Assembly (NCBI GenBank): GCA_005239725.1
Contig: SBBM01000026.1
Location: forward strand, 1 to 47,763
Direction of reading: 5' to 3'
DNA: 47,763 nt
Origin: Planctomycetales bacterium
Lineage (GTDB): Bacteria > Omnitrophota > Gorgyraeia > Gygaellales > Profunditerraquicolaceae
Position numbers and translations under genes: made by a program. Within the stretch, counting starts at the first letter, position 1. Each line of letters opens with the position of its first letter. The notes beneath the pieces are model-generated. The model did no database searches, was not told where the DNA came from, and was given only the letters and a program-made list of their open reading frames with translations. Below are positions 14,487 through 22,214 of the stretch, piece after piece.

Positions 14487-17138
14487 ATGGCAGAAGAATT
14501 GCTTATCCATAAAATATTTAATTCCACTGCGATCCAATCCGCAGGGCAAGTAGCTTTGCAGATTGAGAAAAACGGACAATGGCAGAAATTTACTTACGCA
14601 GAAATCCAGTCACTTGCTTTTAAGGTAACCGCATTTTTATCCAGTAAAGGATTTGGTAAAAATGATTTTGCCGCAATAATCCTGGAGAACAGGCCGGAAT
14701 GGCCGGTAATTTATTTTGGCGTTGTCCAGGCAGGTATGTCCGCAGTCCCCCTTGACCCGCAATTAAGCCCGGAAGAAATAAAGAATCTTATTGATGACTG
14801 CAGGGCAAAGATTATATTTTCTTCCTCCGGTTTATTTAAAGATAAGATTAAAGGCCGCATTAACGTTTCTTCCATCAAAGCGGTTATCCTGGATTTGAAA
14901 GGGGAGCCGGAAAGAAATACCTTCTCGTTCTCAGAAATAGAAAATATGCCGCTTGACGCAATAAACTTTCCCTGCGTCCTGCCTTCTGATACAGCCTCTT
15001 TGATTTATACTTCCGGCACAACCGGAAAGCCCAAGGGCGTTATGCTCTCCCACTCCAATATCTGCTCAAATTTTTTAAGCATAAAAAGCATGGGCATATG
15101 CGCGCAATCGGATAATTTTCTTTCCATTCTGCCGCTTTATCATTCCTATCCCTTTATGGTAACCCTTATTACCCCGCTTTTATTGGGCGCTAAAGTTACC
15201 TATATCTTCAGTTTCAAACCTGAAGAATTAATCCGGGTTATAAAAGAAGCCGGGGTAACGCTCTTGGCCGGCGTGCCTCAAGTTTTTTCGCTTTTATATA
15301 AGGCAATTCGCGATAAGTTAAAGCAGGTGCCGCCTTTTTTAAGGCCGTTTATAACTCCCTTTTTTAAGGCCGGGCTTAAGAAAGGTTTAGGAGATTTACG
15401 TATTTTAGTAAGCGGCGGGGCCAGGCTTGAGCCGGAAGTCGGGAAAGGCCTGGCTAAATTTGGCCTGAGAGTCATCGAAGGATACGGCCTGACTGAGACC
15501 TCTCCGGTAGTTACCCTGAATCCTCCGGAAAAAATAAAATTCGGCTCAGTGGGTAAACCCATCCCGGGAGTTGAAATCCGGATAGATAATGCGGATGCAG
15601 GCGGCAGAGGAGAAACCCTGATTCGCGGCCCGAATGTAATGCAGGGTTATTTTAATCAGCCCGAATTAACGCAAAACGCGCTAAAAGAAGGCTGGCTTTA
15701 TTCCGGAGATACGGGTTATATAGATAAAGACGGTTACCTGTTCCTTGAAGGGAGGCAGGAAGAGGTAATTGTGTTGGCTTCAGGCAAGAACATCTATCCC
15801 GAAGAGCTGGAGGCATATTATATACAGAGCCCTTATATAAAAGAAATGTGCATATTTCTAAAACGTCAGGATGTTTTCGGCTATTCGAGGGATGCGCTTT
15901 TCGCGGTGATTGTCCCTGACCTGGAATATTTTAAGGCGCAGAAGGAGGCCAATATCCGCGAGAAGATACATTGGGAGATTGAGAATATGGCCAGGACCTT
16001 GCCGCCATATAAGCATATAATGGGTTTTACGCTTACGAAGGAAGATTTGCCCCGGACAGTATTAAAGAAGATAAAGAGGTTTGCGGTAAAACAAGAATAT
16101 TCGCAAGAGAAACCCCCGGCTGAAGAAAAAATTATACAGAAAGAATTTTCAAGAGACGACCAGGCAATCCTGGAGAGGGATATTCCTCAAAAGGTTATGC
16201 GCTATATTTCAAAAGAAGTCAGGATGCCTGTTTGTCTTGGCAGTCATTTAGAAATAGATTTAGGCATTGATTCTCTTACGCGCGTAGAATTAGGCCTGGG
16301 CCTGGAGAAGTTATTCGGGGTAAAGATACCGGATGAATTTTTGTCCGCTGTTTCTACGGTGAGAGAAGTAATTGAAAGCCTTGAAACTTTAATCGAAGGC
16401 AGTAAGCCCGGGGCAGGTAAAATTGAAGAGGTGCAAAGGGATTGGAATGCGCTTTTGCGCCAGGCACCGCCGGGAACAATAAGAAGAAAAATAGGTTTGC
16501 GTTTCGGGATATGCCAGATATTCCTTGCCTGGTTTTTTAAATTTATCTTCCTTTCGATATTCAGGGTTTTTTGGCTTTTGGGGATAAAGGGAAAAGAGAA
16601 CCTGCCGGGACGCGGTCCTTATTTAATCTGTCCCAGCCACGCCAGTTATCTCGACGGGCTATTTATATTCGGCAGTATCGGCTTTAAGATTAGTGCAGAT
16701 ACTTATTTTCTAGGCTATCAGCGCATATTCGAACACCCCTTATTAGCCTGGGCAAATAAAATTTCCCGGCTTATCCCGCTAGATGCAGCCGTGCATCTTG
16801 CCGATGCAATGCAGGCAGTCTCGTATGTGTTGTCAGCCGGAAAAATAGTCTGCATTTTCCCCGAAGGCATCCGCTCGATAGATTGCGAAGTAAAAGATTT
16901 CAAAAAAGGGGTAGGCATATTAATGAAAGAACTGGATGCCCCGGCTGTGCCGGTGTATATCCGGGGCTCGCATCAGTCCTGGCCGAGAGGCAGTCGTTTT
17001 CCTCGCCTGCACCCGGTGAAAGTAATTTTTGGCAAGCCTGTAAAGTGGCAGGAGCTGGGAAATACCTATGAAGAGATTTCCAGGGGGCTCAGGGAAGAGG
17101 TATTAAAGTTAAAAAAACTTGACGCAACGCGTTTTTAA
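14487..17138 (+). CDS. acyl-ACP/CoA ligase - acyl carrier protein - PlsC acyltransferase fusion
   Basis: 883 residues in three modules. Residues 1-545: AMP-forming ligase with YTSGTTGKPKG (174-184), SGGARL (309-314), GYGLTETSP (332-340) and YSGDTGYID (405-413). Residues ~560-640: carrier domain, phosphopantetheine attachment S596 in LGIDSLTRVEL. Residues ~690-880: PlsC-type acyltransferase with HASYLD (H718, D723) and FPEG (791-794), preceded by a hydrophobic stretch. E. coli Aas has the acyltransferase first and no carrier; here the order is reversed with a built-in ACP. It likely activates fatty acids and transfers them to lysophospholipid or glycerol phosphate at the inner membrane. No ribosome binding site; the start context AAATATTGCCATG recurs at corA. 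Confidence 0.9.
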   Translation: MAEELLIHKIFNSTAIQSAGQVALQIEKNGQWQKFTYAEIQSLAFKVTAFLSSKGFGKNDFAAIILENRPEWPVIYFGVVQAGMSAVPLDPQLSPEEIKNLIDDCRAKIIFSSSGLFKDKIKGRINVSSIKAVILDLKGEPERNTFSFSEIENMPLDAINFPCVLPSDTASLIYTSGTTGKPKGVMLSHSNICSNFLSIKSMGICAQSDNFLSILPLYHSYPFMVTLITPLLLGAKVTYIFSFKPEELIRVIKEAGVTLLAGVPQVFSLLYKAIRDKLKQVPPFLRPFITPFFKAGLKKGLGDLRILVSGGARLEPEVGKGLAKFGLRVIEGYGLTETSPVVTLNPPEKIKFGSVGKPIPGVEIRIDNADAGGRGETLIRGPNVMQGYFNQPELTQNALKEGWLYSGDTGYIDKDGYLFLEGRQEEVIVLASGKNIYPEELEAYYIQSPYIKEMCIFLKRQDVFGYSRDALFAVIVPDLEYFKAQKEANIREKIHWEIENMARTLPPYKHIMGFTLTKEDLPRTVLKKIKRFAVKQEYSQEKPPAEEKIIQKEFSRDDQAILERDIPQKVMRYISKEVRMPVCLGSHLEIDLGIDSLTRVELGLGLEKLFGVKIPDEFLSAVSTVREVIESLETLIEGSKPGAGKIEEVQRDWNALLRQAPPGTIRRKIGLRFGICQIFLAWFFKFIFLSIFRVFWLLGIKGKENLPGRGPYLICPSHASYLDGLFIFGSIGFKISADTYFLGYQRIFEHPLLAWANKISRLIPLDAAVHLADAMQAVSYVLSAGKIVCIFPEGIRSIDCEVKDFKKGVGILMKELDAPAVPVYIRGSHQSWPRGSRFPRLHPVKVIFGKPVKWQELGNTYEEISRGLREEVLKLKKLDATRF

Positions 17139-17172
17139 GTTAAACTTTATTTATATAACCTGAAATATTGCC

Positions 17173-18150
17173 ATGTACGAATCCTATTTTTATCATCCGG
17201 ACACAGGGTTTAAGACCGATTTGCCTATCCAGGAAATCGAACAGGCAGTTAGAGACGAGCGCGCGGTTTTATGGATTGATATAGTGGATATAGACGATCC
17301 GGTTATTGATTTACTTACCACAATCTTTAACCTGCATCCTCTGACCATTGAAGATTTTATCATGCCGAACAGTCGGCCAAAGATAGAAAAATTCAGCGAT
17401 TATCTTTTTCTGGTTTTATTTGCACTTGAATCCCCGGCGAATAATGCCGCCGAAGGCAAGATGACGGCTAATGAGCTTGATTGCTGCCTCGGCCGTAATT
17501 TCCTTATTACTTACCATCTTAACCCGATAAACCCGCTTGCCATATGCAAAGAAAGGATTAAGAAACAATCCCCGATTATAAAGTCCGGGGCAGGCATGCT
17601 TTTATATTCGGTGCTTGATTCCTGCGTGGATAGTTATTTCCCGGTCATCCAGGCATTTGATAATCTTGTGGATGAAATGAGCGACGAGCTTTTTAATGCC
17701 CCCAGCCAGTCAACACTGCAAAAAATATATAAGCTTAAAAACGATGTTATGTATTTGCGTCGCACTATCGGGCCGCAGGCGGACGTGGTCAATCTTATGA
17801 CCCGGGGAGACTTTGAGCTGATTTCCGCAGCAAACAGCATTTATTTCCGCAATATTTACGATAACCTGGTCAGGCTTAACGATACGGTAGGCACATCGCG
17901 CGATATCATCACCGGCGCCATGGAGGCCTATGTATCCGTAGTTTCAAACCGCCTGAATGAAATTATGAAGACGCTCACCGTTATTGCCACCATTATGATG
18001 CCCCTTACATTAATCGCCAGTATTTACGGCATGAATTTTAAGCATATGCCGGAGCTGGAAAATAAGTTTGCCTATCCTGCCATAATCTTCATCATGGTAA
18101 TTATTACCGCCGGCATGCTTTTTTATTTTAAGCGCAAAAAGTGGCTTTAA
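17173..18150 (+). CDS. corA: CorA-type magnesium/cobalt channel
   Basis: 325 residues, the usual size. Long N-terminal cytoplasmic domain, then the pore helix ending in YGMNF (Y285, GMN 286-288) and the second membrane helix with basic tail (FKRKKWL). LHPLTIEDF near residue 54 and RRTIGPQADVV are conserved in the family. It mediates passive Mg2+ entry as a pentamer. ATG at 17173 is 34 bases after the acyltransferase fusion and lacks a clear ribosome binding site. Confidence 0.93.
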   Translation: MYESYFYHPDTGFKTDLPIQEIEQAVRDERAVLWIDIVDIDDPVIDLLTTIFNLHPLTIEDFIMPNSRPKIEKFSDYLFLVLFALESPANNAAEGKMTANELDCCLGRNFLITYHLNPINPLAICKERIKKQSPIIKSGAGMLLYSVLDSCVDSYFPVIQAFDNLVDEMSDELFNAPSQSTLQKIYKLKNDVMYLRRTIGPQADVVNLMTRGDFELISAANSIYFRNIYDNLVRLNDTVGTSRDIITGAMEAYVSVVSNRLNEIMKTLTVIATIMMPLTLIASIYGMNFKHMPELENKFAYPAIIFIMVIITAGMLFYFKRKKWL

Positions 18151-18245
18151 TTTAAACGTGGAAAAAATCAGAAAAAAGTGGAAATAGCCAATTTACACTT
18201 TTCTGGTTTATTTGTAAAGTATAGACGGTTATTCGGAGGAGGCGC

Positions 18246-18596
18246 ATGGCGAAAATAGATGCCTACGAATTCGGCGCAATGACCGTGGACGGCCAGGTTT
18301 ACCGCAATGATTTGATTATTTTCCCGGATAAGGTAAGGGCTAATTGGTGGCGAAAGTCCGGGCATTCTTTAGCTATCGGAGACTTAAACGAAGTCATAAA
18401 GGCAAAGCCGGAGTTATTAGTGGTCGGGATAGGCGCCTCAGGATGCATGCAGGTCCCTTTTTCTACCAAACTTGAGCTCAGGAAAAATGCGATAGAGCTT
18501 ATTGCGGAGGAGACCCCGAAAGCCGCGCAAATATTTAATGAACAGATAAAATTAGGAGAACAGATAGTTGTCGGTGCGTTCCACTTAACTTGCTAG
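18246..18596 (+). CDS. Mth938-like domain protein
   Basis: 116 residues, essentially one Mth938/DUF498 (NDUFAF3-type) fold: FGAMTVDGQVYRNDLIIFPD opens it, then ELLVVGIGASGCMQVPF (glycine-rich loop) and KAAQIFNEQI, VVGAFHLTC. Biochemical function is unknown in bacteria; the human homologue helps assemble complex I. A strong GGAGGAGG lies just before ATG at 18246. It ends in TAG, and the same reading frame continues without interruption into a nine-Cys mini-ORF. Confidence 0.85.
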   Translation: MAKIDAYEFGAMTVDGQVYRNDLIIFPDKVRANWWRKSGHSLAIGDLNEVIKAKPELLVVGIGASGCMQVPFSTKLELRKNAIELIAEETPKAAQIFNEQIKLGEQIVVGAFHLTC

Positions 18597-18611
18597 GAAA
18601 GAGGTAAAATC

Positions 18612-18719
18612 CTGTGTCAGCCATGCGGATGCAGCCCTTGTAAAAAATGCGGCAAGTCCATCAAAAAAGGGACTTGCAGCGGATGCGGCAAGAAACCCGA
18701 AGATTGTACCTGTGTCTAA
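18612..18719 (+). CDS. nine-cysteine mini-protein without a standard start codon
   Basis: From CTG at 18612 to TAA at 18717-18719: 35 residues with nine cysteines, reading CQPCGCSPCKKCGKSIKKG then TCSGCGKKPEDCTCV. The CXXCGC, CXXCGK, CSGCGK and CTC spacing is that of a zinc-ribbon-like metal-binding protein, and the codon pattern is clearly protein-like. No ATG, GTG or TTG exists in frame after the preceding stop. AGAGG (18601-18604 region) is six bases before CTG, the best start candidate; ATC at 18609 is too close. The frame is in phase with the upstream Mth938-like gene across its TAG, so stop read-through would give a C-terminal tail instead. Confidence 0.55.
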   Translation: MCQPCGCSPCKKCGKSIKKGTCSGCGKKPEDCTCV

Positions 18720-18842
18720 GTATTATAATTTAACAAATTTTCTGCCTGCCAAAATTCCTTGTCTTTATACTTCATATAGCCCTTGCTTTTTCGCTATCCC
18801 GGCATTAGAATGTTTATTAAAGCATAATGCAGGGGAATAAAT
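18720..18842. other. AT-rich intergenic stretch
   Basis: A 123-base gap holding no open frame with protein-like composition. AGGGGAATAA at its end is the ribosome binding site of the next gene. No convincing promoter pair or terminator was found. Confidence 0.5.
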
Positions 18843-19346
18843 TTGCTTAATTTGAAAGAATATGTCAGGATTTATTTCCGGGTTGCGTTAGCGGCGGCCG
18901 CGGTTTATTTTATTTTTATCTGGGCTCAGGATATATTTTCCGGAGAAGAAGGCAGGGTAAGGAAATTTATCATTCAGTCCAGGAAGGCGGTGGAGGCAAG
19001 GGATATTTTTGCCTGCGCGGATAAGATTTCCGGCTCTTACCGCGATAAATACGGCAACGAACGTTCGTCTTTAATATATATAACCAGGCAGGTTTTTAGT
19101 TATTATGCTAATCTTTTGGTTCATATTCAGAGTATGGATATTAGATTGGATGAAAGCAAAAATGAGGCTGTTGTTGAGATAGTTGCTCTGGTTATCGGAG
19201 AGAATAGGCAGAATCAAAAGGAAAAAATTCTAGAAGGCGAGAAGGGGCGTTTCAAGATAAAGTTAATCAAAGAAGATAAAAGGTGGCAGCTGCTGGAGCT
19301 TGAATTTTTGGAGTCGCTTCCCATGATGGGCCGTAGCGTTGCCTAA
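18843..19346 (+). CDS. membrane-anchored protein, NTF2/SnoaL-like
   Basis: 167 residues, starting with TTG behind AGGGGA. One membrane helix (residues ~12-30) is followed by a periplasmic or cytoplasmic alpha+beta domain: a helix with the KAVEARDIFACADKISGSYRD segment, then strands ending in GRFKIKLIKEDKRWQLLELEF. This pattern resembles NTF2-like domains, where a cone-shaped pocket is built from a helix and a curved sheet. Function is unknown. It is followed 11 bases later by dinB and may share its transcript. Confidence 0.7.
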   Translation: MLNLKEYVRIYFRVALAAAAVYFIFIWAQDIFSGEEGRVRKFIIQSRKAVEARDIFACADKISGSYRDKYGNERSSLIYITRQVFSYYANLLVHIQSMDIRLDESKNEAVVEIVALVIGENRQNQKEKILEGEKGRFKIKLIKEDKRWQLLELEFLESLPMMGRSVA

Positions 19347-19357
19347 ATTGTTGGAGA

Positions 19358-20524
19358 ATGAAAAAAGAAAGACTCATTGTGCACATAGATATGGATGCGT
19401 TTTTCGCTTCAATCGAACAAAGGGATAACCCGCAATACCGCGGCAGGCCCGTAGTCGTGGGGGCTGACCCTAAAGCCGGCAGGGGCCGGGGCGTAGTCTC
19501 TACTTGTTCATATGAGGCAAGAAAGTTTGGCGTCCATTCTGCAATGCCTATCTCTATCGCCTACCATAAGTGCCCTGAGGCGGTGTTTCTCCCGGTTGAT
19601 ATGGAAAAATACAAACAGGTATCTGAACAGATTTTTGATATCCTGGGCGATTTTACCCCGGCTATTGAGCAGGTAAGTATTGACGAAGCCTTCCTGGATA
19701 TAAGCGATACCTATAAATTGCACGGCTCTCCCCGTGATACTTGCGCAGCAATAAAAAACCGCATAAAAAAAGAAACCGGCCTGACTGCGTCAGTCGGACT
19801 CGCGCCAACCAGGATGGCGGCAAAAATCGCCTCTGACCTTAAAAAACCCGATGGCCTGGTGGAAGTAAGAAAAGAAAATTTGCTGGAATTCCTTAGGCCG
19901 CTGGATGTAGGTTATATCTGGGGTATCGGCCCGAAAACAAAAGCCATATTGAACCAAACAGGCATTAACACTATCGGCGAGCTCGCCAAATACGATAAGA
20001 ACCAACTGGTGAGCATGTTCGGAAAGAACGGCATTGCCTTTTGGGAGATGGCCCATGGCATAGATGAGAGCGGGGTTGAAACCGCGCGCGAAGTAAAATC
20101 GGTAAGCAGCGAGACGACTTTCGAAAAAGATACCCTGGATAAGAAATCAATAGAAAAAGAGTTGATTGACCTTTGCGAAGAAGTATCCGCAAGGTTAAGG
20201 CAGGACGGATTTAAATGCCGCACCATAACTGTAAAAATAAGGCTTGAGGGTTTCCAGACGCATACGCGGTCGGTGACCATCAGGGAACCGGCGAATCTTT
20301 TCGATTCTATTTACAGGGAAATCAAGCGGCTTTATAATAACTTTGAGCTTAAGAATAAAAAGGTAAGGCTCCTGGGCGTTAAGGCCTCAGGGCTATCAGG
20401 GGTAGATGAGCAATACAGCCTTTTTAAGGATGAGGCTGAATCCAGAAAAGAGAGCGTACAGAAGGCTATAGATAAAATCCGGGAGAAATTCGGCAGGGGC
20501 GCTATTACCAGAGGGCATACGTGA
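19358..20524 (+). CDS. dinB: DNA polymerase IV (DinB)
   Basis: 388 residues, a Y-family translesion polymerase. Catalytic acids D11 and D13 in HIDMDAFFASIEQRDNP and D109/E110 in SIDEAFLDI; GRGVVSTCSYEARKFGV (finger residues) and GLAPTRMAAKIASDLKKPDG are typical; WGIGPKTKAIL is the helix-hairpin-helix. Near the C-terminus QYSLF fits the QXXLF beta-clamp binding motif, followed by IDKIREKFG. GGAGA precedes the ATG. It ends in a 4-base GTGA overlap with the inositol monophosphatase gene. Confidence 0.95.
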   Translation: MKKERLIVHIDMDAFFASIEQRDNPQYRGRPVVVGADPKAGRGRGVVSTCSYEARKFGVHSAMPISIAYHKCPEAVFLPVDMEKYKQVSEQIFDILGDFTPAIEQVSIDEAFLDISDTYKLHGSPRDTCAAIKNRIKKETGLTASVGLAPTRMAAKIASDLKKPDGLVEVRKENLLEFLRPLDVGYIWGIGPKTKAILNQTGINTIGELAKYDKNQLVSMFGKNGIAFWEMAHGIDESGVETAREVKSVSSETTFEKDTLDKKSIEKELIDLCEEVSARLRQDGFKCRTITVKIRLEGFQTHTRSVTIREPANLFDSIYREIKRLYNNFELKNKKVRLLGVKASGLSGVDEQYSLFKDEAESRKESVQKAIDKIREKFGRGAITRGHT

Positions 20525-21312
20525 ATTACCTTGATATTGCTATCAAAGCGGCAAAAAAAGCAGGCAGGATCCATAAAAAATATTTCCAACGCGGATTTAA
20601 AGTAAAGACAAAATCTGCATCTTTTGACCTCTTGACCATTGCCGATACCCAGGCAGAAAAAGTAATTGTTTCCCTGATAAAAGAATATTTCCCCCGGCAT
20701 AATTTTCTTTGTGAAGAAAGGGCTTACGCAAAGACCGCTTCCGAATATACCTGGATTATCGACCCCTTGGACGGCACAAATAATTATGCCTCGGGCCTGC
20801 CGATTTTCTGCGCTTCGGTTGCCCTGGCAAAAAGGGATAAGGTAATCGCCGCGGCAATTTACGATGTAATGCGCAATGAGCTGTTTTATGCGCAAAAAGG
20901 AAGAGGCGCATTTCTTAACGGGAGGCGCATCCGCGTAAATATGGTGGGTGATTTCAGGCGGGCAATACTTATAACCGGTTTTTATTATGACCGGGGCAAA
21001 GAAATGCTCCGGACTTTAGAGGCAATCAAGGGATTTTTGTTTAAGCATATTTTAGGCCTGCGGCGTTTAGGCGCGGCAGCCCTGGATTTATGCTACGTAG
21101 CAAGCGGCAGGGCAGCCGGGTTCTGGGAATTTGAATTAAGCCCCTGGGATTTTGCCGCCGGCAAGCTGATTATCGAAGAGGCGGGAGGAAAGGTTACGGG
21201 AAGGCGCGGGGAAATGGTGCCGCTTACTGAAAGGCATTTCATTGTGGCTTCAAACGGGAAAATGCATAAGGCGATGCTTAAAGTTATAAATAATGCGCAA
21301 GCCTTGCGTTAA
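20521..21312 (+). CDS. inositol monophosphatase-family phosphatase
   Basis: 263 residues with a GTG start overlapping the dinB stop (GTGA). Metal ligands are in CEERAY (E65/E66), IDPLDGTNNYASG (D81, D84) and SPWDFAAGKLIIEEAGG. These enzymes remove phosphate from inositol 1-phosphate or related small substrates (the family also includes 3'-phosphoadenosine and fructose-bisphosphate phosphatases). LDGTNNYASG rather than LDGTTNF, together with CEER in place of GEE, keeps the exact substrate open. Confidence 0.88.
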   Translation: MNYLDIAIKAAKKAGRIHKKYFQRGFKVKTKSASFDLLTIADTQAEKVIVSLIKEYFPRHNFLCEERAYAKTASEYTWIIDPLDGTNNYASGLPIFCASVALAKRDKVIAAAIYDVMRNELFYAQKGRGAFLNGRRIRVNMVGDFRRAILITGFYYDRGKEMLRTLEAIKGFLFKHILGLRRLGAAALDLCYVASGRAAGFWEFELSPWDFAAGKLIIEEAGGKVTGRRGEMVPLTERHFIVASNGKMHKAMLKVINNAQALR

Positions 21313-21326
21313 AAAAAGGGGAAATC

Positions 21327-21902
21327 ATGAAGGAATGCCGTTTTTGTAAGAAACTAATTGATGAGGCCCAAATGATTTGCGGTTTTTGCGGGTATGATTT
21401 TAAGACAGGGGCGATGAGCAAGTCATTTAACCCGCAAGCCAAGCCAGGCAAGAAAAAGGGCCGTCCGGGAGGGCTGGTAAGCCCTCAAATCAAGAAATTT
21501 GCCTTTATTGGCATACTTATCGTTCTTGCCTCCGTATCTTATAAATATATTTTCAGTTTAAAAAGTTATATTTTTACTCTAAGGACGATTGTCCTGGATT
21601 TTGCCAGGCCGATTATTGAGGGAAAAACGGGTGAGAAGAGAGATAAAGGCAGAAAAGAAGCCTCTGTTACCAAGAAAACAACGAAAAAATATGCGGATAA
21701 CGCCTTAAGGATTGAAGGTATATCATATGACCCTGAGGCAAAGAGTTTTATCGCGGTAAACGGCAAGCTGGTTTCCGAAGGTGAAACTATTAGAGGGGTT
21801 ATAGTGGAAAGAATAGATAAAGACTCGGTTATGGTACTTATCGAAGGCGAAGAGAAAGTTTTTACCATTGGACAAACTATCCCTTTGCCCAAGAAAAAAT
21901 GA
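21327..21902 (+). CDS. zinc-ribbon membrane protein with GspB/PilP-like C-terminal domain
   Basis: 191 residues. Residues 1-25 hold a four-cysteine zinc ribbon (CRFC...CGFCGYD), a basic linker follows, one membrane helix lies at ~55-75, and after a lysine-rich spacer the C-terminal ~65 residues read LRIEGISYDPEAKSFIAVNG, LVSEGETIRGVIVERI, FTIGQTIPL. That domain matches the small beta domain of general-secretion protein GspB and pilus PilP-type proteins, which couple inner-membrane platform and secretin. It may therefore belong to the pilus/secretion machinery whose ATPase is at 36.9 kb (inference). ATGA overlap with the truncated DUF72 gene. Confidence 0.7.
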   Translation: MKECRFCKKLIDEAQMICGFCGYDFKTGAMSKSFNPQAKPGKKKGRPGGLVSPQIKKFAFIGILIVLASVSYKYIFSLKSYIFTLRTIVLDFARPIIEGKTGEKRDKGRKEASVTKKTTKKYADNALRIEGISYDPEAKSFIAVNGKLVSEGETIRGVIVERIDKDSVMVLIEGEEKVFTIGQTIPLPKKK

Positions 21903-22150
21903 TTTATACCAGCACAAGCGGCTGGAATTATCCGCACTGGAAAGGCATATTTTATCCTGAGCGCCTAGTCCAGGATAAGTGGTTTGAGTATTATGCGAAA
22001 TGTTTTAATTCCGTCGGGTTAAACATCATTTTTTACCGCCTGGTTCCCCAAAAGACCTTCCAAAACTGGCAGATGAGAGCGCCTAAAGGTTTTTATTTTG
22101 TAGCAAAAGACTCAAGATTTAAAAAGTATTACTTTTTATGCTTGAGATAG
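21899..22150 (+). pseudogene. truncated DUF72 (YecE-like) gene
   Basis: The first ~75 residues are a clear DUF72 N-terminus: YTSTSGWNYPHWKGIFYPE, FEYYAKCFNSVGLNIIFYRL, FQNWQMRAPKGFYFVAKDSR. DUF72 proteins are normally about 230-250 residues; this frame stops at 83, right after the first third, with an out-of-family tail (FKKYYFLCLR). I found no continuation in any frame before the convergent gene end at 22215. Also GLNIIFYR replaces the usual VEINSTFYR. Most likely a decayed gene; the intact upstream ATGA coupling suggests it was once part of the dinB-IMPase operon. Confidence 0.75.
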
Positions 22151-22214
22151 ATGGTTCGCAGAAGTCAGGTAGCGGCACCATCCTGCGTTTCTTCCGGAAG
22201 GTTTTCTGGAGAGT

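Noticed and set aside
18192-18225. TTTACA...TATAGA as a promoter for the Mth938-like gene
   Set aside because: The spacer is 22 bases, too long for a standard promoter.
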